This document shows positions 43,451 to 52,313 of a DNA stretch of 64,000 nucleotides, one piece after another (the stretch's first letter is position 1; every line of letters starts with the position of its first letter). The position numbers and the translations under genes are program-made. The notes under the pieces were generated by a model. The model saw only the letters and a program-made list of their open reading frames with translations, ran no database searches and had not been told where the DNA came from. The stretch comes from Selenomonadaceae bacterium. GTDB lineage: Bacteria; Bacillota; Negativicutes; Selenomonadales; Selenomonadaceae. The stretch lies in contig JAFWFO010000017.1 in NCBI GenBank assembly GCA_017515635.1, forward strand, positions 1 to 64,000, given 5' to 3'.

Positions 43451-43612
43451 ATGGCTTCAAAAAGCGTGAACTGTCCGCACTGCGGGCGCAAACTAGGTGC
43501 TTATCCCGTCGACACGCCACGACTTCAGCGCACGAGCGGCAACTGTCCCGCTTGCGGCAAACGTTACACAGTCGAATACGGGCAAAACAAAATCAAAGTC
43601 AGCAAAAGTTAG
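43451..43612 (+). CDS. 53-residue zinc-ribbon protein
   Basis: A short gene. ATG 43451 is six bases after the XRE stop, and TAG is at 43610-43612. Two CxxC knuckles, CPHCGRKLG and CPACGKRYT, are separated by 23 residues and make a classic four-Cys zinc ribbon, followed by a basic tail. AAGGAG lies at the end of the XRE gene as its ribosome-binding site. Zinc ribbons this small usually act in nucleic-acid or protein binding. Its place between the regulator and the coiled-coil genes makes it part of the operon. Confidence 0.75.
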   Translation: MASKSVNCPHCGRKLGAYPVDTPRLQRTSGNCPACGKRYTVEYGQNKIKVSKS

Positions 43613-43623
43613 GAGGCGACTTC

Positions 43624-44475
43624 ATGGGTTTGGCAGATTTTCTGTACAAAAATTTCAATCCCGAAGAACGCAGGTGGCGTGAAGAAAGACGGCGTGAAGC
43701 TCGCGAAATTCGCCAAGAGGCCAAAGAAATTCTCTCCGACGCCAAAGATCTTTACGACGACTACAAAGACTTGAAAGGTGACACTCAACGCGCCGCCAAT
43801 CAACTCAACGACCTCATCAGAAGTTACAACAATTACAAGTCCGATGTTCTGAAGGAATTGAACAGCGACATCAGCGTTTCAATCGAAAATTTCCGCCGCT
43901 TCAACATCAACAGCCGAATTGCCGCGCCGCCGAATTTAAATTCCGCACCGACCATTCCGACGGTCAACGTGTCGTCGATAATGACGAACTTGTCCGGCGG
44001 CAGTTTAAATCTGATAAGCATTGCACTTTCGGCTTTCAGCGATCCCGATAAAGATTACGAAGAAGCCGACCGTCAACGCGACGCCGCACGCGATTATTAT
44101 TACAAAGTTCAGGATGCCTTGACCGACATGAAAATTTTGTACGAGTCCTTGAACAATTCGCGCAGGTACATTGACGACGAAAAATCCAATCTCGTTCAAC
44201 TCATGGACAAGTTCCGCAAAATCGTCAATCAACTCAACGGCGCAATGAATCGCAATTCGTTCACGGAACAAGAGGCGCGCCACCTCACGGGCATTGCCAA
44301 AATCGCCGAGATGATTAAAAACTCGCTCGAACAACGCATTGTCGGCTCTTCGGGCAAGATTGAAAGCAACTACAAAATTTACGGCGGCAAGATTCGCGAA
44401 ATAAACGGGTTGATTCCCGCCGCGCCGACAATTTCCGGTTCGTCGGATTGGCTTGAACGTCTGTTGACTTATTGA
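43624..44475 (+). CDS. 283-residue coiled-coil protein, unknown, main component of the operon
   Basis: AGGAGG lies eight bases before ATG 43624. It starts MGLADFLYKNFNPEERRWREERRREAR, a very charged helix. A coiled coil extends to about residue 90, then a Pro/Thr/Ser segment without charge (PPNLNSAPTIPTVNVSSIM) and a short hydrophobic Gly-rich stretch (LSGGSLNLISIALSAF) that is too weak for a clear membrane span. A second coiled coil follows (about residues 140-265). No signal peptide or catalytic motif is seen. I do not recognise the family. The two coils around a small apolar patch recall membrane-associated or filament-like proteins, but that is only a shape comparison. Confidence 0.7.
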   Translation: MGLADFLYKNFNPEERRWREERRREAREIRQEAKEILSDAKDLYDDYKDLKGDTQRAANQLNDLIRSYNNYKSDVLKELNSDISVSIENFRRFNINSRIAAPPNLNSAPTIPTVNVSSIMTNLSGGSLNLISIALSAFSDPDKDYEEADRQRDAARDYYYKVQDALTDMKILYESLNNSRRYIDDEKSNLVQLMDKFRKIVNQLNGAMNRNSFTEQEARHLTGIAKIAEMIKNSLEQRIVGSSGKIESNYKIYGGKIREINGLIPAAPTISGSSDWLERLLTY

Positions 44476-44486
44476 GGCGACCAATC

Positions 44487-44819
44487 ATGTACCCGACACG
44501 GCAACAGGAACTTGACGCGATTGATTTTCTCGAACACTACTTGACCGACCGCGAAGCCGCAATAACCGACCGAAAACGCCAAATTGCTCAACTGCAGGCG
44601 CGTTGCGAGGAAGGCACTTTGCGCTTAGCGAAACTGCAAAAGTTTTCGACCGACTTTTTCGCGAACAGGACGCGGATTAATTCGTTGGCAATGACCGCGC
44701 TTGACAGGGCAATTGCGCTTGGCGACGAAAACATTGCTCGAATTGCTTTGGCACTTGTCGACGACGAGTATTCCAAAGATTTTTTCGGCATGATGAATCG
44801 GATTGGAGGTATTCGATGA
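44487..44819 (+). CDS. 110-residue helical protein, unknown
   Basis: ATG 44487, nine bases after GAGG. The first half is a coiled coil (EHYLTDREAAITDRKRQIAQLQARCEEGTLRLAKLQ), and the second half is a compact helical part with ALDRAIALGDENIARIALALVDDEYSKDF, a pattern seen in small adaptor or repeat-like helices. It overlaps the next gene by four bases. No family is recognised. Confidence 0.65.
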   Translation: MYPTRQQELDAIDFLEHYLTDREAAITDRKRQIAQLQARCEEGTLRLAKLQKFSTDFFANRTRINSLAMTALDRAIALGDENIARIALALVDDEYSKDFFGMMNRIGGIR

Positions 44820-45181
44820 GTTTACCCGTTGCGGCTTTGCCCGTGCTAAAAGAGTTAATCACGGCGGCGGCTCAATACCAAATGTGCAAAGAACACGAAC
44901 GAACCGAACGCATCAAGATCGAGGCGCAACTTGAAGCGTGTTTGGCGACGCTCAATGCCAATCACGAAAAATTTTTTCGCGCAATGGACGACAACCGTGA
45001 TATGATAAACCGTGCTTACGACGCGGCAGAAAAATTGCTTGCCGACCCGAAAGTTTCCGCGAACCCGAATTTGTTGCAGGCGGTACTGATGTTCTTGCAA
45101 AACGTGCACGCCGTTCACAGCGTCAATTTCGTCAATGCCGTCAACGCAAACGCCATTACGCGTCTGCCGCGAATAGGGTGA
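44816..45181 (+). CDS. 121-residue helical protein, unknown
   Basis: Starts at an ATGA overlap with the previous gene. The layout is an apolar N-terminal stretch (LPVAALPVLKELITAAAQY), a charged helix with EHERTERIKIEAQLEACLATLNANHEKFF, then ANPNLLQAVLMFLQNVHAVHSVNFVNAVNANAI, which is Asn/Val-rich. No signal peptide, membrane span or catalytic motif is convincing. Tight translational coupling argues that it works in a complex with its neighbours. Confidence 0.65.
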   Translation: MSLPVAALPVLKELITAAAQYQMCKEHERTERIKIEAQLEACLATLNANHEKFFRAMDDNRDMINRAYDAAEKLLADPKVSANPNLLQAVLMFLQNVHAVHSVNFVNAVNANAITRLPRIG

Positions 45182-45186
45182 GTGCC

Positions 45187-45438
45187 ATGACCGACCAACG
45201 CGAAGAGTTGCGCGCACACGTGCAAAAAAATCTTGAACTGCTGAACGAATCCTTTCGACGCGAAGCCGACGAACGACAAGCCGTCAAAAAAAATCTTGCG
45301 GATTTTCACGCGGCACTTGACGAACGCTCCAAAATTATCAACGACGCTTTGGACAAGCAACGCGCCGACGATTTGGCGGCTCTCGACGAACAGATTGAAC
45401 AGCTGAAAAATTTTTTGTCTCAACAAACGTCCGAATGA
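45187..45438 (+). CDS. 83-residue coiled-coil protein, unknown
   Basis: Almost entirely charged helix (HVQKNLELLNESFRREADERQAVKKNL, then DLAALDEQIEQLKNFLSQQ). ATG 45187 is used. An in-frame GTG at 45178 overlaps the upstream stop by four bases and is equally possible. It is the last gene of the operon; its stop codon lies in the loop of the terminator hairpin. No family is recognised. Confidence 0.6.
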   Translation: MTDQREELRAHVQKNLELLNESFRREADERQAVKKNLADFHAALDERSKIINDALDKQRADDLAALDEQIEQLKNFLSQQTSE

Positions 45439-45453
45439 TTCGGGCGTTTTTTT
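45428..45453 (+). terminator. Terminator overlapping the last codons of the XRE/coiled-coil operon
   Basis: An 8-bp stem (45428-45435 with 45439-45446, one G-T pair) has the TGA stop as its three-base loop and is followed by seven T. Confidence 0.82.
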
Positions 45454-45468
45454 GTTGCCCGCCGAAAA

Positions 45469-45515
45469 TTTACAAGCCGCCGATTCTCTGATATAATTCG
45501 CGCCTAAAACGAATT
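45469..45515 (+). promoter_or_regulatory. recA promoter with an inverted repeat at the start site
   Basis: TTTACA (45469-45474), 17 bases, TATAAT (45492-45497). AATTCG (45495-45500) and CGAATT (45510-45515) form a perfect 6-bp inverted repeat with nine bases between, overlapping the -10 box and the start point. It is placed where an SOS repressor would bind, but it is not the GAAC-N4-GTTC box of Bacillus. Confidence 0.55.
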
Positions 45516-45532
45516 TACAAAGGAGAGCCACC

Positions 45533-46588
45533 ATGGATAAACAAGAAGCGTTGAGAGCGGCAATGAAGCAAATCGAAAAGGACTTCGGCAAAGGCGCGAT
45601 AATGCGACTCGGCGACGATTCGGCACGCATGGACGTTAAAGCCGTGTCGACGGGAATTCTGCCGCTTGATGTCGCGCTCGGTATCGGCGGACTTCCTCGC
45701 GGGCGAATCATTGAAATTTACGGCCCCGAAGCCGGCGGAAAAACTACGGTAACTTTGCACATGATAGCCGAAGTTCAGCGGCAAGGCGGCACGGCGGCTT
45801 TCATTGACGCGGAACATGCGCTTGATCCGACATACGCAAAAAGACTCGGCGTCGACGTGGATAATTTATTGCTCGCTCAACCCGACACCGGCGAACAGGG
45901 CGTTGACATTGCCGAAACTTTGATTCGTTCCGGAGCGGTTGATATTGTTGTCATTGACTCGGTTGCCGCGCTCGTCCCGAAATCTGAAATTGAAGGCGAA
46001 ATGGGCGATGCAAACGTCGGACTTCATGCACGCATGATGAGCAAGGCAATGCGCAAACTCGCGGGCGTTATCAGCAAGACGGAAACTATCGCCGTGTTTA
46101 TCAACCAGATTCGCGAAAAAGTCGGTATCATGTTCGGCAACCCCGAAACCACGACCGGCGGTCGTGCGCTGAAATTTTATTCGTCAGTTCGTTTGGAAGT
46201 TCGCAAAGGTGAGCCGCTTAAACTCGGCACGGAAGTTGTCGGCAATCGCGTCAAAATCAAAGTTGCCAAAAATAAAGTTGCGCCGCCGTTCCGCACCGCC
46301 GAATTCGATTTAATTTACGGCGAAGGTTATTCGCGTTTCGGCTCAATCGTCGACTTGGGCGTCATGTTTGATCTCGTCACCAAATCCGGCGCGTATTTTT
46401 CCTACAACGGTGAGCGGCTCGGTCAAGGTCGCGAAAACGCCAAAAAATATTTGCAGGAACATCTTGAAATTGCCGACGAAATTGAAAACAAACTGCGCGA
46501 TGCTCTCATGAAGTCAACCGCAACGATTAAACCTGAACCCGAAAATTTCGACGACGAAGAGGAACCTTTTGACGGCGATGAAGATTAA
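45533..46588 (+). CDS. recA: Recombinase RecA
   Basis: 351 residues, normal length. Walker A is GPEAGGKTT (about residue 66; the usual form is GPESSGKT, so the two Ser are Ala-Gly), then [32 protein letters not shown] (L1), [44 protein letters not shown] (L2) and an acidic tail ending [13 protein letters not shown]. It performs strand exchange and triggers the SOS response. GGAGAG lies seven bases before the ATG. It overlaps recX. Confidence 0.96.
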   Translation: MDKQEALRAAMKQIEKDFGKGAIMRLGDDSARMDVKAVSTGILPLDVALGIGGLPRGRIIEIYGPEAGGKTTVTLHMIAEVQRQGGTAAFIDAEHALDPTYAKRLGVDVDNLLLAQPDTGEQGVDIAETLIRSGAVDIVVIDSVAALVPKSEIEGEMGDANVGLHARMMSKAMRKLAGVISKTETIAVFINQIREKVGIMFGNPETTTGGRALKFYSSVRLEVRKGEPLKLGTEVVGNRVKIKVAKNKVAPPFRTAEFDLIYGEGYSRFGSIVDLGVMFDLVTKSGAYFSYNGERLGQGRENAKKYLQEHLEIADEIENKLRDALMKSTATIKPEPENFDDEEEPFDGDED

Positions 46589-47033
46589 AAAAACTGCGCT
46601 CATGAAGGCGGCGGATTTGTTGGCGTATCGCGAACACAGCGAGGCGGAACTCAAGCGGAAACTTTTGGCGCGAAAATACGAGGCGACGGAAGTCGACGAA
46701 ACGATTGACAAACTCAAGCAACATAATTATTTGGACGATGAGGAACTTTGTCGGCAACAGTTTGAAAATTTTTACGCGGAAGGCAAGTTGAGCGTGCGGC
46801 AGATTTTCGCGAAACTGATTCAGCGCGGCTTCGACAAAGATTTTATCGAACAATTAATTCCTGAAGATTTTTACGAACACGAATTGCAGGCGGCGACTTT
46901 GGCGTTGACGAAAAAATTCAAGACGATTGATGACAAAAACTTTCGTGCAAAGGCGTGGCAATTTCTTTCGGGACGCGGTTTTGACGGCGAAATTATTTCT
47001 GCCGCCGTAGAAAACTTTTCAAAGGGAGACTGA
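46578..47033 (+). CDS. recX: RecA regulator RecX
   Basis: About 151 residues, three-helix repeat protein: [53 protein letters not shown] and two more repeats. RecX binds RecA filaments and limits them. ATG 46578 lies 11 bases inside recA, so the two are translationally coupled. The position directly after recA and the repeat pattern together make the call firm. Confidence 0.88.
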   Translation: MKIKKTALMKAADLLAYREHSEAELKRKLLARKYEATEVDETIDKLKQHNYLDDEELCRQQFENFYAEGKLSVRQIFAKLIQRGFDKDFIEQLIPEDFYEHELQAATLALTKKFKTIDDKNFRAKAWQFLSGRGFDGEIISAAVENFSKGD

Positions 47034-47038
47034 AACTT

Positions 47039-47554
47039 TTGGGCAACTATCGCGAAGAATGGTTTAAACATAATCCGTCGGATCACGGCTGGTACACCTG
47101 CGCCCGTTGCGGGCAAAAATTTCGCAAGGCGGACATGGACGTTGACCACATTATCCCGCAAAAGTACGGCGGCTCTGACGCGCTGTTTAATCTGCAGGGC
47201 TTGTGCAAACACTGCAACCGCTCCAAACAGGCCGACTTGAGTGACACCGTTCCCGACTTGGCGAAGACGAACGCCAAACGCGTCGTTAAGTCCGTCAAGT
47301 TCGGCGCGAAGCTTGCAGTTCAAACCGTCATCAAAAAAGTTAAGCCCGCGAAGTCTTCAACCAAATCCGCGACGACTTCAACCAAGCCCGCCGCGAAGTC
47401 TTCAGCAAAATCCGCGACAACTTCAAGCAAGCCCGCCTCGAAGTCTTCAACGAAATCTGCGACGACTTCAAGCAAGTCTGCCCCAAAATCTTCAACCAAA
47501 ACTGCGACGACTTCAAGCAAGTCTGCCGCAAAATCTTCGACCAAACGCAAATAA
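47039..47554 (+). CDS. HNH endonuclease with Lys/Ser/Thr/Ala-rich repetitive tail
   Basis: 171 residues. The first 75 form an HNH nuclease with a zinc site: CARCGQKF, DVDHIIPQKYGGSDALFNLQGLCKHCNRSK (the catalytic His in DHI, Asn in LFNLQ, and two CxxC knuckles). The last 70 are about four copies of a 15-residue unit of Lys, Ser, Thr, Ala and Pro (for example KSSTKSATTSSKPA), like histone-H1 or other DNA-coating tails. Translation starts at TTG 47039 after AAAGGGAG. It lies six bases after recX and is probably co-transcribed with recA-recX. Confidence 0.8.
   Translation: MGNYREEWFKHNPSDHGWYTCARCGQKFRKADMDVDHIIPQKYGGSDALFNLQGLCKHCNRSKQADLSDTVPDLAKTNAKRVVKSVKFGAKLAVQTVIKKVKPAKSSTKSATTSTKPAAKSSAKSATTSSKPASKSSTKSATTSSKSAPKSSTKTATTSSKSAAKSSTKRK
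47350..47550 (+). repeat. 45-bp tandem repeat coding the HNH protein tail
   Basis: Four copies plus a partial copy of a 45-base unit (AAGTCTTCAACC...), with small differences mostly at third codon positions. They are in frame, so the copy number could vary without breaking the gene. Confidence 0.75.
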
Positions 47555-47562
47555 AAAATTTT

Positions 47563-47591
47563 CCCTCGACAATTCGGCGAGGGATTTTTTT
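47563..47591 (+). terminator. Terminator of the recA-recX-HNH operon
   Basis: CCCTCG (47563-47568) pairs with CGAGGG (47578-47583), followed by A and seven T. Confidence 0.85.
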
Positions 47592-47658
47592 GTCCGAAAT
47601 GTTTCAGGTTTGAGTCCAAACTTTTGCGGCGCAATTACCTGCAACTTGTTCGCGTGTA

Positions 47659-48834
47659 TTAAAAAATTTTCTGCAAAAAACTTTCGCCGCGTGTCGTGAA
47701 GTCGACGGAAAAAATTTCGGCCAACGTCGCCGCAATGTCCGCAAAAGTTTTTCGCGTACCGAGATTGACACCCGCCCGAATTTTTTCGCCGTAAACAATC
47801 AGCGGAACATTTTCGCGAGTGTGGTCGGTGCCGCGTGACGCAGGGTCGCAACCGTGATCGGCGGTTATCATCAACAAATCGTCGCCGCGCAACTTCGACA
47901 AAAATTTTCCAAGGTCAACGTCTAAATCCGTCAAAGCTTGCGCGTAACCGTCAACGTCGCGTCTGTGCCCGAATTTCATATCGAAATCAACGAGATTGAC
48001 GAAACAAAGTCCGCGAAAATTTTCGTCCGCAAGTTTCAAAGTTTTCGCCATGCCGTCCGCGTTGTCTTCGTTTACGCCCGTCGACTTCGTTATTCCGCGA
48101 GCCGCGAAAATGTCCGAAATTTTTCCGACGCCGATTGTCGCGAAATTATTTTTGCTCAACGCGTCCAAAATCGTTTCGGCGGGCGGCTCCAATGAAAAAT
48201 CGTGACGGCGGCTTGTGCGTTCATAATTCGGGAATTCGCCGACAAACGGGCGGGCAATCACTCGACCAACGCCGTGAACTCCGCGCAGAATTTTTCGCGC
48301 CTGCCGACAGAAATTGTAAAGTTCGTCGACGGGAACAATTTTTTCGTGCGCGGCGATTTGCAGGACGCTATCCGCCGACGTGTAGACAATCAGCGCGCCC
48401 GTCGCAACATGTTCGCGTCCGTAGTCGTGAATAACTTGCGTGCCCGAATACGGCTTGTTGCAAAGAATTTTCCTGCCGAAACTTTTTTCAAGTTCGTCAA
48501 TCAATTCGGGAGGAAAACCTTCGGGATAAGTCGGCAACGGGCGTTCGGAAACAATGCCGGCAATTTCCCAGTGCCCGATAGTCGTATCTTTGCCCGCCGA
48601 CGCTTCGACAAGCCGCCCGAAACTGCCGAGCGGATTTTTTTCACGCGGGCGACAATCAACGCCGTCAATGTTGAAAAGTCCGAGTTTCGACAGATTCGGC
48701 ACGAAAAATTTTTCCGACGCCGCACAACTCACCAAGGTGTTCGGATTGTCGTCGCCGAAAAGTTTTGCGTCCGACGCGCCGCCGATTCCGAAACTGTCAA
48801 TCACAATCAAAAACACGCGATTAAAATTTGCCAT
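47659..48834 (-). CDS. deoB: Phosphopentomutase
   Basis: 391-residue alkaline-phosphatase-superfamily enzyme that interconverts (deoxy)ribose 1- and 5-phosphate in nucleoside salvage. Metal and active-site motifs are visible: FLIVIDSFGIGGASDA (Asp), GKDTTIGHWEIAG (phosphorylated Thr), FVNLVDFDMKFGHRRDV, LLMITADHGCDPASRGTDHTRENVPLIVYG. GAGGTG precedes the ATG. It stands alone, convergent with the HNH gene. Confidence 0.94.
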   Translation of the reverse strand: MANFNRVFLIVIDSFGIGGASDAKLFGDDNPNTLVSCAASEKFFVPNLSKLGLFNIDGVDCRPREKNPLGSFGRLVEASAGKDTTIGHWEIAGIVSERPLPTYPEGFPPELIDELEKSFGRKILCNKPYSGTQVIHDYGREHVATGALIVYTSADSVLQIAAHEKIVPVDELYNFCRQARKILRGVHGVGRVIARPFVGEFPNYERTSRRHDFSLEPPAETILDALSKNNFATIGVGKISDIFAARGITKSTGVNEDNADGMAKTLKLADENFRGLCFVNLVDFDMKFGHRRDVDGYAQALTDLDVDLGKFLSKLRGDDLLMITADHGCDPASRGTDHTRENVPLIVYGEKIRAGVNLGTRKTFADIAATLAEIFSVDFTTRGESFLQKIF

Positions 48835-48971
48835 GAGCTTTCACCTCGCTTATAATTTTGACGAACGGCAGTAACTTCCTTCAAGCAATAAAAGATTGTC
48901 AACGGCGAAAGGTAGACTTTTTTCAACCGTGTGATATAATCGCCAAAAAGTTCTTACAAAGGTGAATCCAA

Positions 48972-50939
48972 ATGTCTGCCCAAACTATGTCTACCCAAAA
49001 AGTTTTTATGATTTGCTTTGACGCCTTGCTCTTAAATTTGGCAGGTTATTTCATTACGCAACAATTAGGTCTGACCATTTTTTTAGACACGTGCGGCACA
49101 ATTTTTATCGCTGCACTCGGCGGTTACGTCCCCGGTATTGCGGTCGGCTTTTTCACCAACGTGATTAAGTCATTCTTTGATTCTCAACAGATGTATTTCT
49201 GCACAGTCAACATACTCGTCGCAGTCTACGCGGCTTATTTTGCGCGTAAAGGTTTTTTCAAAAGCCTCAGCAAAGTCGCAATGTTGATTCTGCCGTTGTC
49301 GCTTATGACTACTGCTTTCGCGTTGCTGATTTACAATCTGTTGAACTCGACAAGTTTTATTCAGACGGTCAGCCAAATTCATTTGAATTTCGTTACAAAA
49401 TTTTTGGGCGAATTCCTCGACAAAGGTCTGTCGATTCTAGTTGCGTTTGTCCTGTTGAAATCAATGCCAAAATCCGTGATCTCCGAATTTAAAGTTTTGG
49501 GCAGAAGACAGGCTCCGTTGTCCGACGAAATGCAACAAGCATTTGTCACGAAAAATTATTTGTCGTCGTCGTCACTCCGCACAAAAATGCTTGCGATTCT
49601 TATGATCAGCTCGCTATTTGTTTCGTTATCGCTTTCGTTTATCAGCTACTTGCTTTTCCACGAATCCGCAATGAACGACAGAATAAAAACCGTCGACGGC
49701 ATGGTTACCGTCATTCTGAACGAATTGAACCCCAAACACATTAGGGAATATATGGAACTCGGACGCAGTTACGACGAATACCGCGACATTGAAAATAAAT
49801 TGTACGCCCTCAAAAACAGCAACAGTTACATTCAATACATTTACGTTTACAAGATTGAGGAAGACGGCTGTCATGTGATTTTCGATTTGGATTCGTCGAC
49901 CGAGTTGGGCGATAAGCCCGGGCAAGTTATTCAGCTTGACTATACCGTCGAAAATTACAAGAACGATTTAATTGCGGGCAGACCGATTCCGCCGATTTTG
50001 TCCGACGACGAATACGGAAAACTTTTGACGATTTACAAACCGCTTTACGACGAGAACGGTAAATGTCAATGCTATGCGATTGTCGATTTTTCGCTGGAAG
50101 TGCTCTCCGAATATATGCGCTCCTTCACGATTAAATTGGCGGCACTGTTCACGGGTTGTTTCATCTTCATTTTCGTTGTCGGTCTGTGGTTTATCGAAAA
50201 CAATATAATTTTGCCCGTCAACACGATGGCATATTGCGCGAGAAATTTTGCTTACGACAATCCTGACGCACGCCGCAAACATTTTGATCGAATCATGAGT
50301 TTGAAAATCCACACGGGCGACGAAATAGAAAATCTTTATGCATCCTTGCTCAGGATGACGAAAAATATTTCAATCTACTTGGAGAACTTGCATATTGAAA
50401 AAGTCCGCGTCGAAAATATGAAGTTGCAAGTTTTCGCAATGGACGAGCTGGCGCACAAAGATTCGCTGACTGGCATCAAAAACAAAGCTGCTTACAACAG
50501 AGAAATTGTTTGGCTCAACGACAGGATAGCCGAGGGCGACGCGGAATTTTGTATCGTGATGATTGACGTGAACTTTTTAAAGCGCGTCAACGACACTTAC
50601 GGACACGAACGCGGCAACGAATATTTGATTAACGCTTGCAGGTTGGTCTGTTCGGTTTTCGGCGAAGAGCACGTTTACAGAATCGGCGGCGACGAATTTG
50701 TCGTTATCGTCCACGGCGAAAAAGTTTCCCTGTGCAGATATTTCGTCAAGCAATTACGCGCCGAAATGACTCGCAAAGGCGCAAATGATTTGCTTGAACC
50801 GTGGGAAAAAATTTCTGCGGCTGTCGGCTTGGCATTTTATGAAGCGGGCGTCGACCAAAATGCTGAAGACGTTTTCAAACGCGCCGATAAAGAAATGTAC
50901 GACAACAAAATTGCCATGAAGGCTCAACGCACCGATTAA
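48972..50939 (+). CDS. Membrane diguanylate cyclase with GGDEF domain
   Basis: 655 residues. The N-terminus has five to six membrane segments resembling the S-component-like sensor regions found before signalling domains (about residues 10-165). Then come a membrane helix, an extracytoplasmic sensor (about residues 235-375), another membrane helix and a HAMP-like linker. The C-terminus is a GGDEF domain: DSLTGIKNKAAYN, MIDVNFLKRVNDTYGHERGNEYL and RIGGDEFVVI are intact, so synthesis of cyclic-di-GMP is expected. The inhibitory I-site RxxD, five residues before GGDEF, is replaced by FGEE, so product feedback is probably absent. The promoter has an extended -10, TGTGATATAAT (48930-48940). Confidence 0.88.
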   Translation: MSAQTMSTQKVFMICFDALLLNLAGYFITQQLGLTIFLDTCGTIFIAALGGYVPGIAVGFFTNVIKSFFDSQQMYFCTVNILVAVYAAYFARKGFFKSLSKVAMLILPLSLMTTAFALLIYNLLNSTSFIQTVSQIHLNFVTKFLGEFLDKGLSILVAFVLLKSMPKSVISEFKVLGRRQAPLSDEMQQAFVTKNYLSSSSLRTKMLAILMISSLFVSLSLSFISYLLFHESAMNDRIKTVDGMVTVILNELNPKHIREYMELGRSYDEYRDIENKLYALKNSNSYIQYIYVYKIEEDGCHVIFDLDSSTELGDKPGQVIQLDYTVENYKNDLIAGRPIPPILSDDEYGKLLTIYKPLYDENGKCQCYAIVDFSLEVLSEYMRSFTIKLAALFTGCFIFIFVVGLWFIENNIILPVNTMAYCARNFAYDNPDARRKHFDRIMSLKIHTGDEIENLYASLLRMTKNISIYLENLHIEKVRVENMKLQVFAMDELAHKDSLTGIKNKAAYNREIVWLNDRIAEGDAEFCIVMIDVNFLKRVNDTYGHERGNEYLINACRLVCSVFGEEHVYRIGGDEFVVIVHGEKVSLCRYFVKQLRAEMTRKGANDLLEPWEKISAAVGLAFYEAGVDQNAEDVFKRADKEMYDNKIAMKAQRTD

Positions 50940-50958
50940 AAATTTGACAAAAAAATTT

Positions 50959-50994
50959 CCCGCAAGGTTTTCGACGACCTTACGGGATTTTTTT
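50959..50994 (+). terminator. Terminator of the GGDEF gene
   Basis: A 10-bp stem with one internal mismatch (50959-50968 with 50977-50986), followed by A and seven T. Confidence 0.83.
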
Positions 50995-51016
50995 GCGTAG
51001 CTTGATTGACGCCACG

Positions 51017-51045
51017 TTGAGAAAAAAATTTTTTTTTGGTAGACT
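51017..51045 (+). promoter_or_regulatory. Promoter of ahcY
   Basis: TTGAGA (51017-51022), 17-base AT-only-type spacer, TAGACT (51040-51045), with the ATG 29 bases further. Confidence 0.6.
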
Positions 51046-51074
51046 GCGCTTATCAAATTACGGGAGGAATTCAA

Positions 51075-52313
51075 ATGCAATCAATCGTTAAAGATATGTC
51101 GCTTGCTCCGAGCGGCCACGACAAAATTAATTGGGTAAAAAATTTTATGCCCGTCATGAGCGCAATCGACAAAGAATTTTCGCAGACAAAACCTTTCGCG
51201 GGCAAAAAACTTTCGATAACTTTGCACCTTGAGGCGAAGACCGCTTACATGGCGGAAGTTTTCATGCACGCGGGTGCGGAAGTTGCAATAACCGGCTCCA
51301 ATCCGCTTTCGACACAAGACGACGTTGCGGCGGCTCTCGTTGAAGACGGCGTTACGGTTTTCGCGACTCACGGTTGTTCGCTCGAAGAATACAACGCTTA
51401 CTTGGAAAAAGCTTGCGATTTCGCGCCCGACATTTTTATCGACGACGGCGGCGACTTCACGGAACTTTTACACACCACGCGACGCGACGCGCTTGAAAAA
51501 ATTATCGGCGGCTCCGAAGAAACTACGACGGGCGTTTTGAGACTTCGCGCTTTGGAACGTCAAGGCAAGCTGAAATTCCCGATGATTGCCGCCAACGATG
51601 CTTACTGCAAATTTTTGTTCGACAATCGTTACGGGACGGGACAATCGACTTGGGATGGCATTATGCGCACGACGAATCTTGTTGTCGCCGGCAAAACGGT
51701 TGTTATCGCGGGCTACGGCTGGTGCGGCAAGGGCGGCGCAATGCGTGCTCGCGGACTCGGCGCGAATGTCATTGTCACGGAAGTTGATCCGATTAAAGCG
51801 ATTGAGGCGGTCTTCGACGGTTTCCGCGTTATGCCCATGAAAGATGCGGCTCCTTTGGGCGACATTTTCTTGACGTTGACAGGCGACAAGGACGTTATCA
51901 CCGGCGAACATTATCCGCTGATGAAAAACGGCGCAGTGCTTGCCAACGCGGGACATTTTGACGTTGAAGTCAATATACCCGAACTTGAGGCGCAATCCGT
52001 CAGCAGAAAAGTTGTCCGCAACAACGTCGAAGAATTTTTACAACGCGACGGTCGAAAAATTTATCTGCTTGCGGAAGGTCGTTTAGTCAATCTTGCTTCG
52101 GGCGACGGTCACCCCGCAGAAATTATGGATTTGAGTTTCGCCGTGCAATTTTTCAGCGTGGCGCACCTGCTCCACAATCACACGAAACTTGAGCCTAAAG
52201 TTTATCTCATGCCTGAAGAAATCAACACGAAAATTGCCGAAATTAAACTTGAGTCAAGCGGAATTCAAATCGACACTCTCACCGACGAACAACGCGCTTA
52301 TCTCGGCTTATGA
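51075..52313 (+). CDS. ahcY: Adenosylhomocysteinase
   Basis: A 412-residue NAD-dependent enzyme splitting S-adenosylhomocysteine into adenosine and homocysteine. LHLEAKTAYMAEVFMHAGAEVAITGSNPLSTQDDVAAAL, DDGGDF, GSEETTTGVLRL, NDAYCKFLFDNRYGTGQSTWDGI, the NAD fold GKTVVIAGYGWCGKGGAMRARGLGANVIVTEVDP and NAGHFDVE are all typical. Its length is that of the shorter archaeal/Thermotoga type, without the 40-residue insert of the eukaryotic form. ATG 51075 lies eight bases after GGGAGG. It overlaps the toxin gene by four bases. Confidence 0.94.
   Translation: MQSIVKDMSLAPSGHDKINWVKNFMPVMSAIDKEFSQTKPFAGKKLSITLHLEAKTAYMAEVFMHAGAEVAITGSNPLSTQDDVAAALVEDGVTVFATHGCSLEEYNAYLEKACDFAPDIFIDDGGDFTELLHTTRRDALEKIIGGSEETTTGVLRLRALERQGKLKFPMIAANDAYCKFLFDNRYGTGQSTWDGIMRTTNLVVAGKTVVIAGYGWCGKGGAMRARGLGANVIVTEVDPIKAIEAVFDGFRVMPMKDAAPLGDIFLTLTGDKDVITGEHYPLMKNGAVLANAGHFDVEVNIPELEAQSVSRKVVRNNVEEFLQRDGRKIYLLAEGRLVNLASGDGHPAEIMDLSFAVQFFSVAHLLHNHTKLEPKVYLMPEEINTKIAEIKLESSGIQIDTLTDEQRAYLGL

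Noticed and set aside
47350..47550. Possible CRISPR-like direct repeats
   Set aside because: The repeats are contiguous 45-base units without spacers, in frame inside the HNH gene, and code for a Lys/Ser/Thr/Ala tail.
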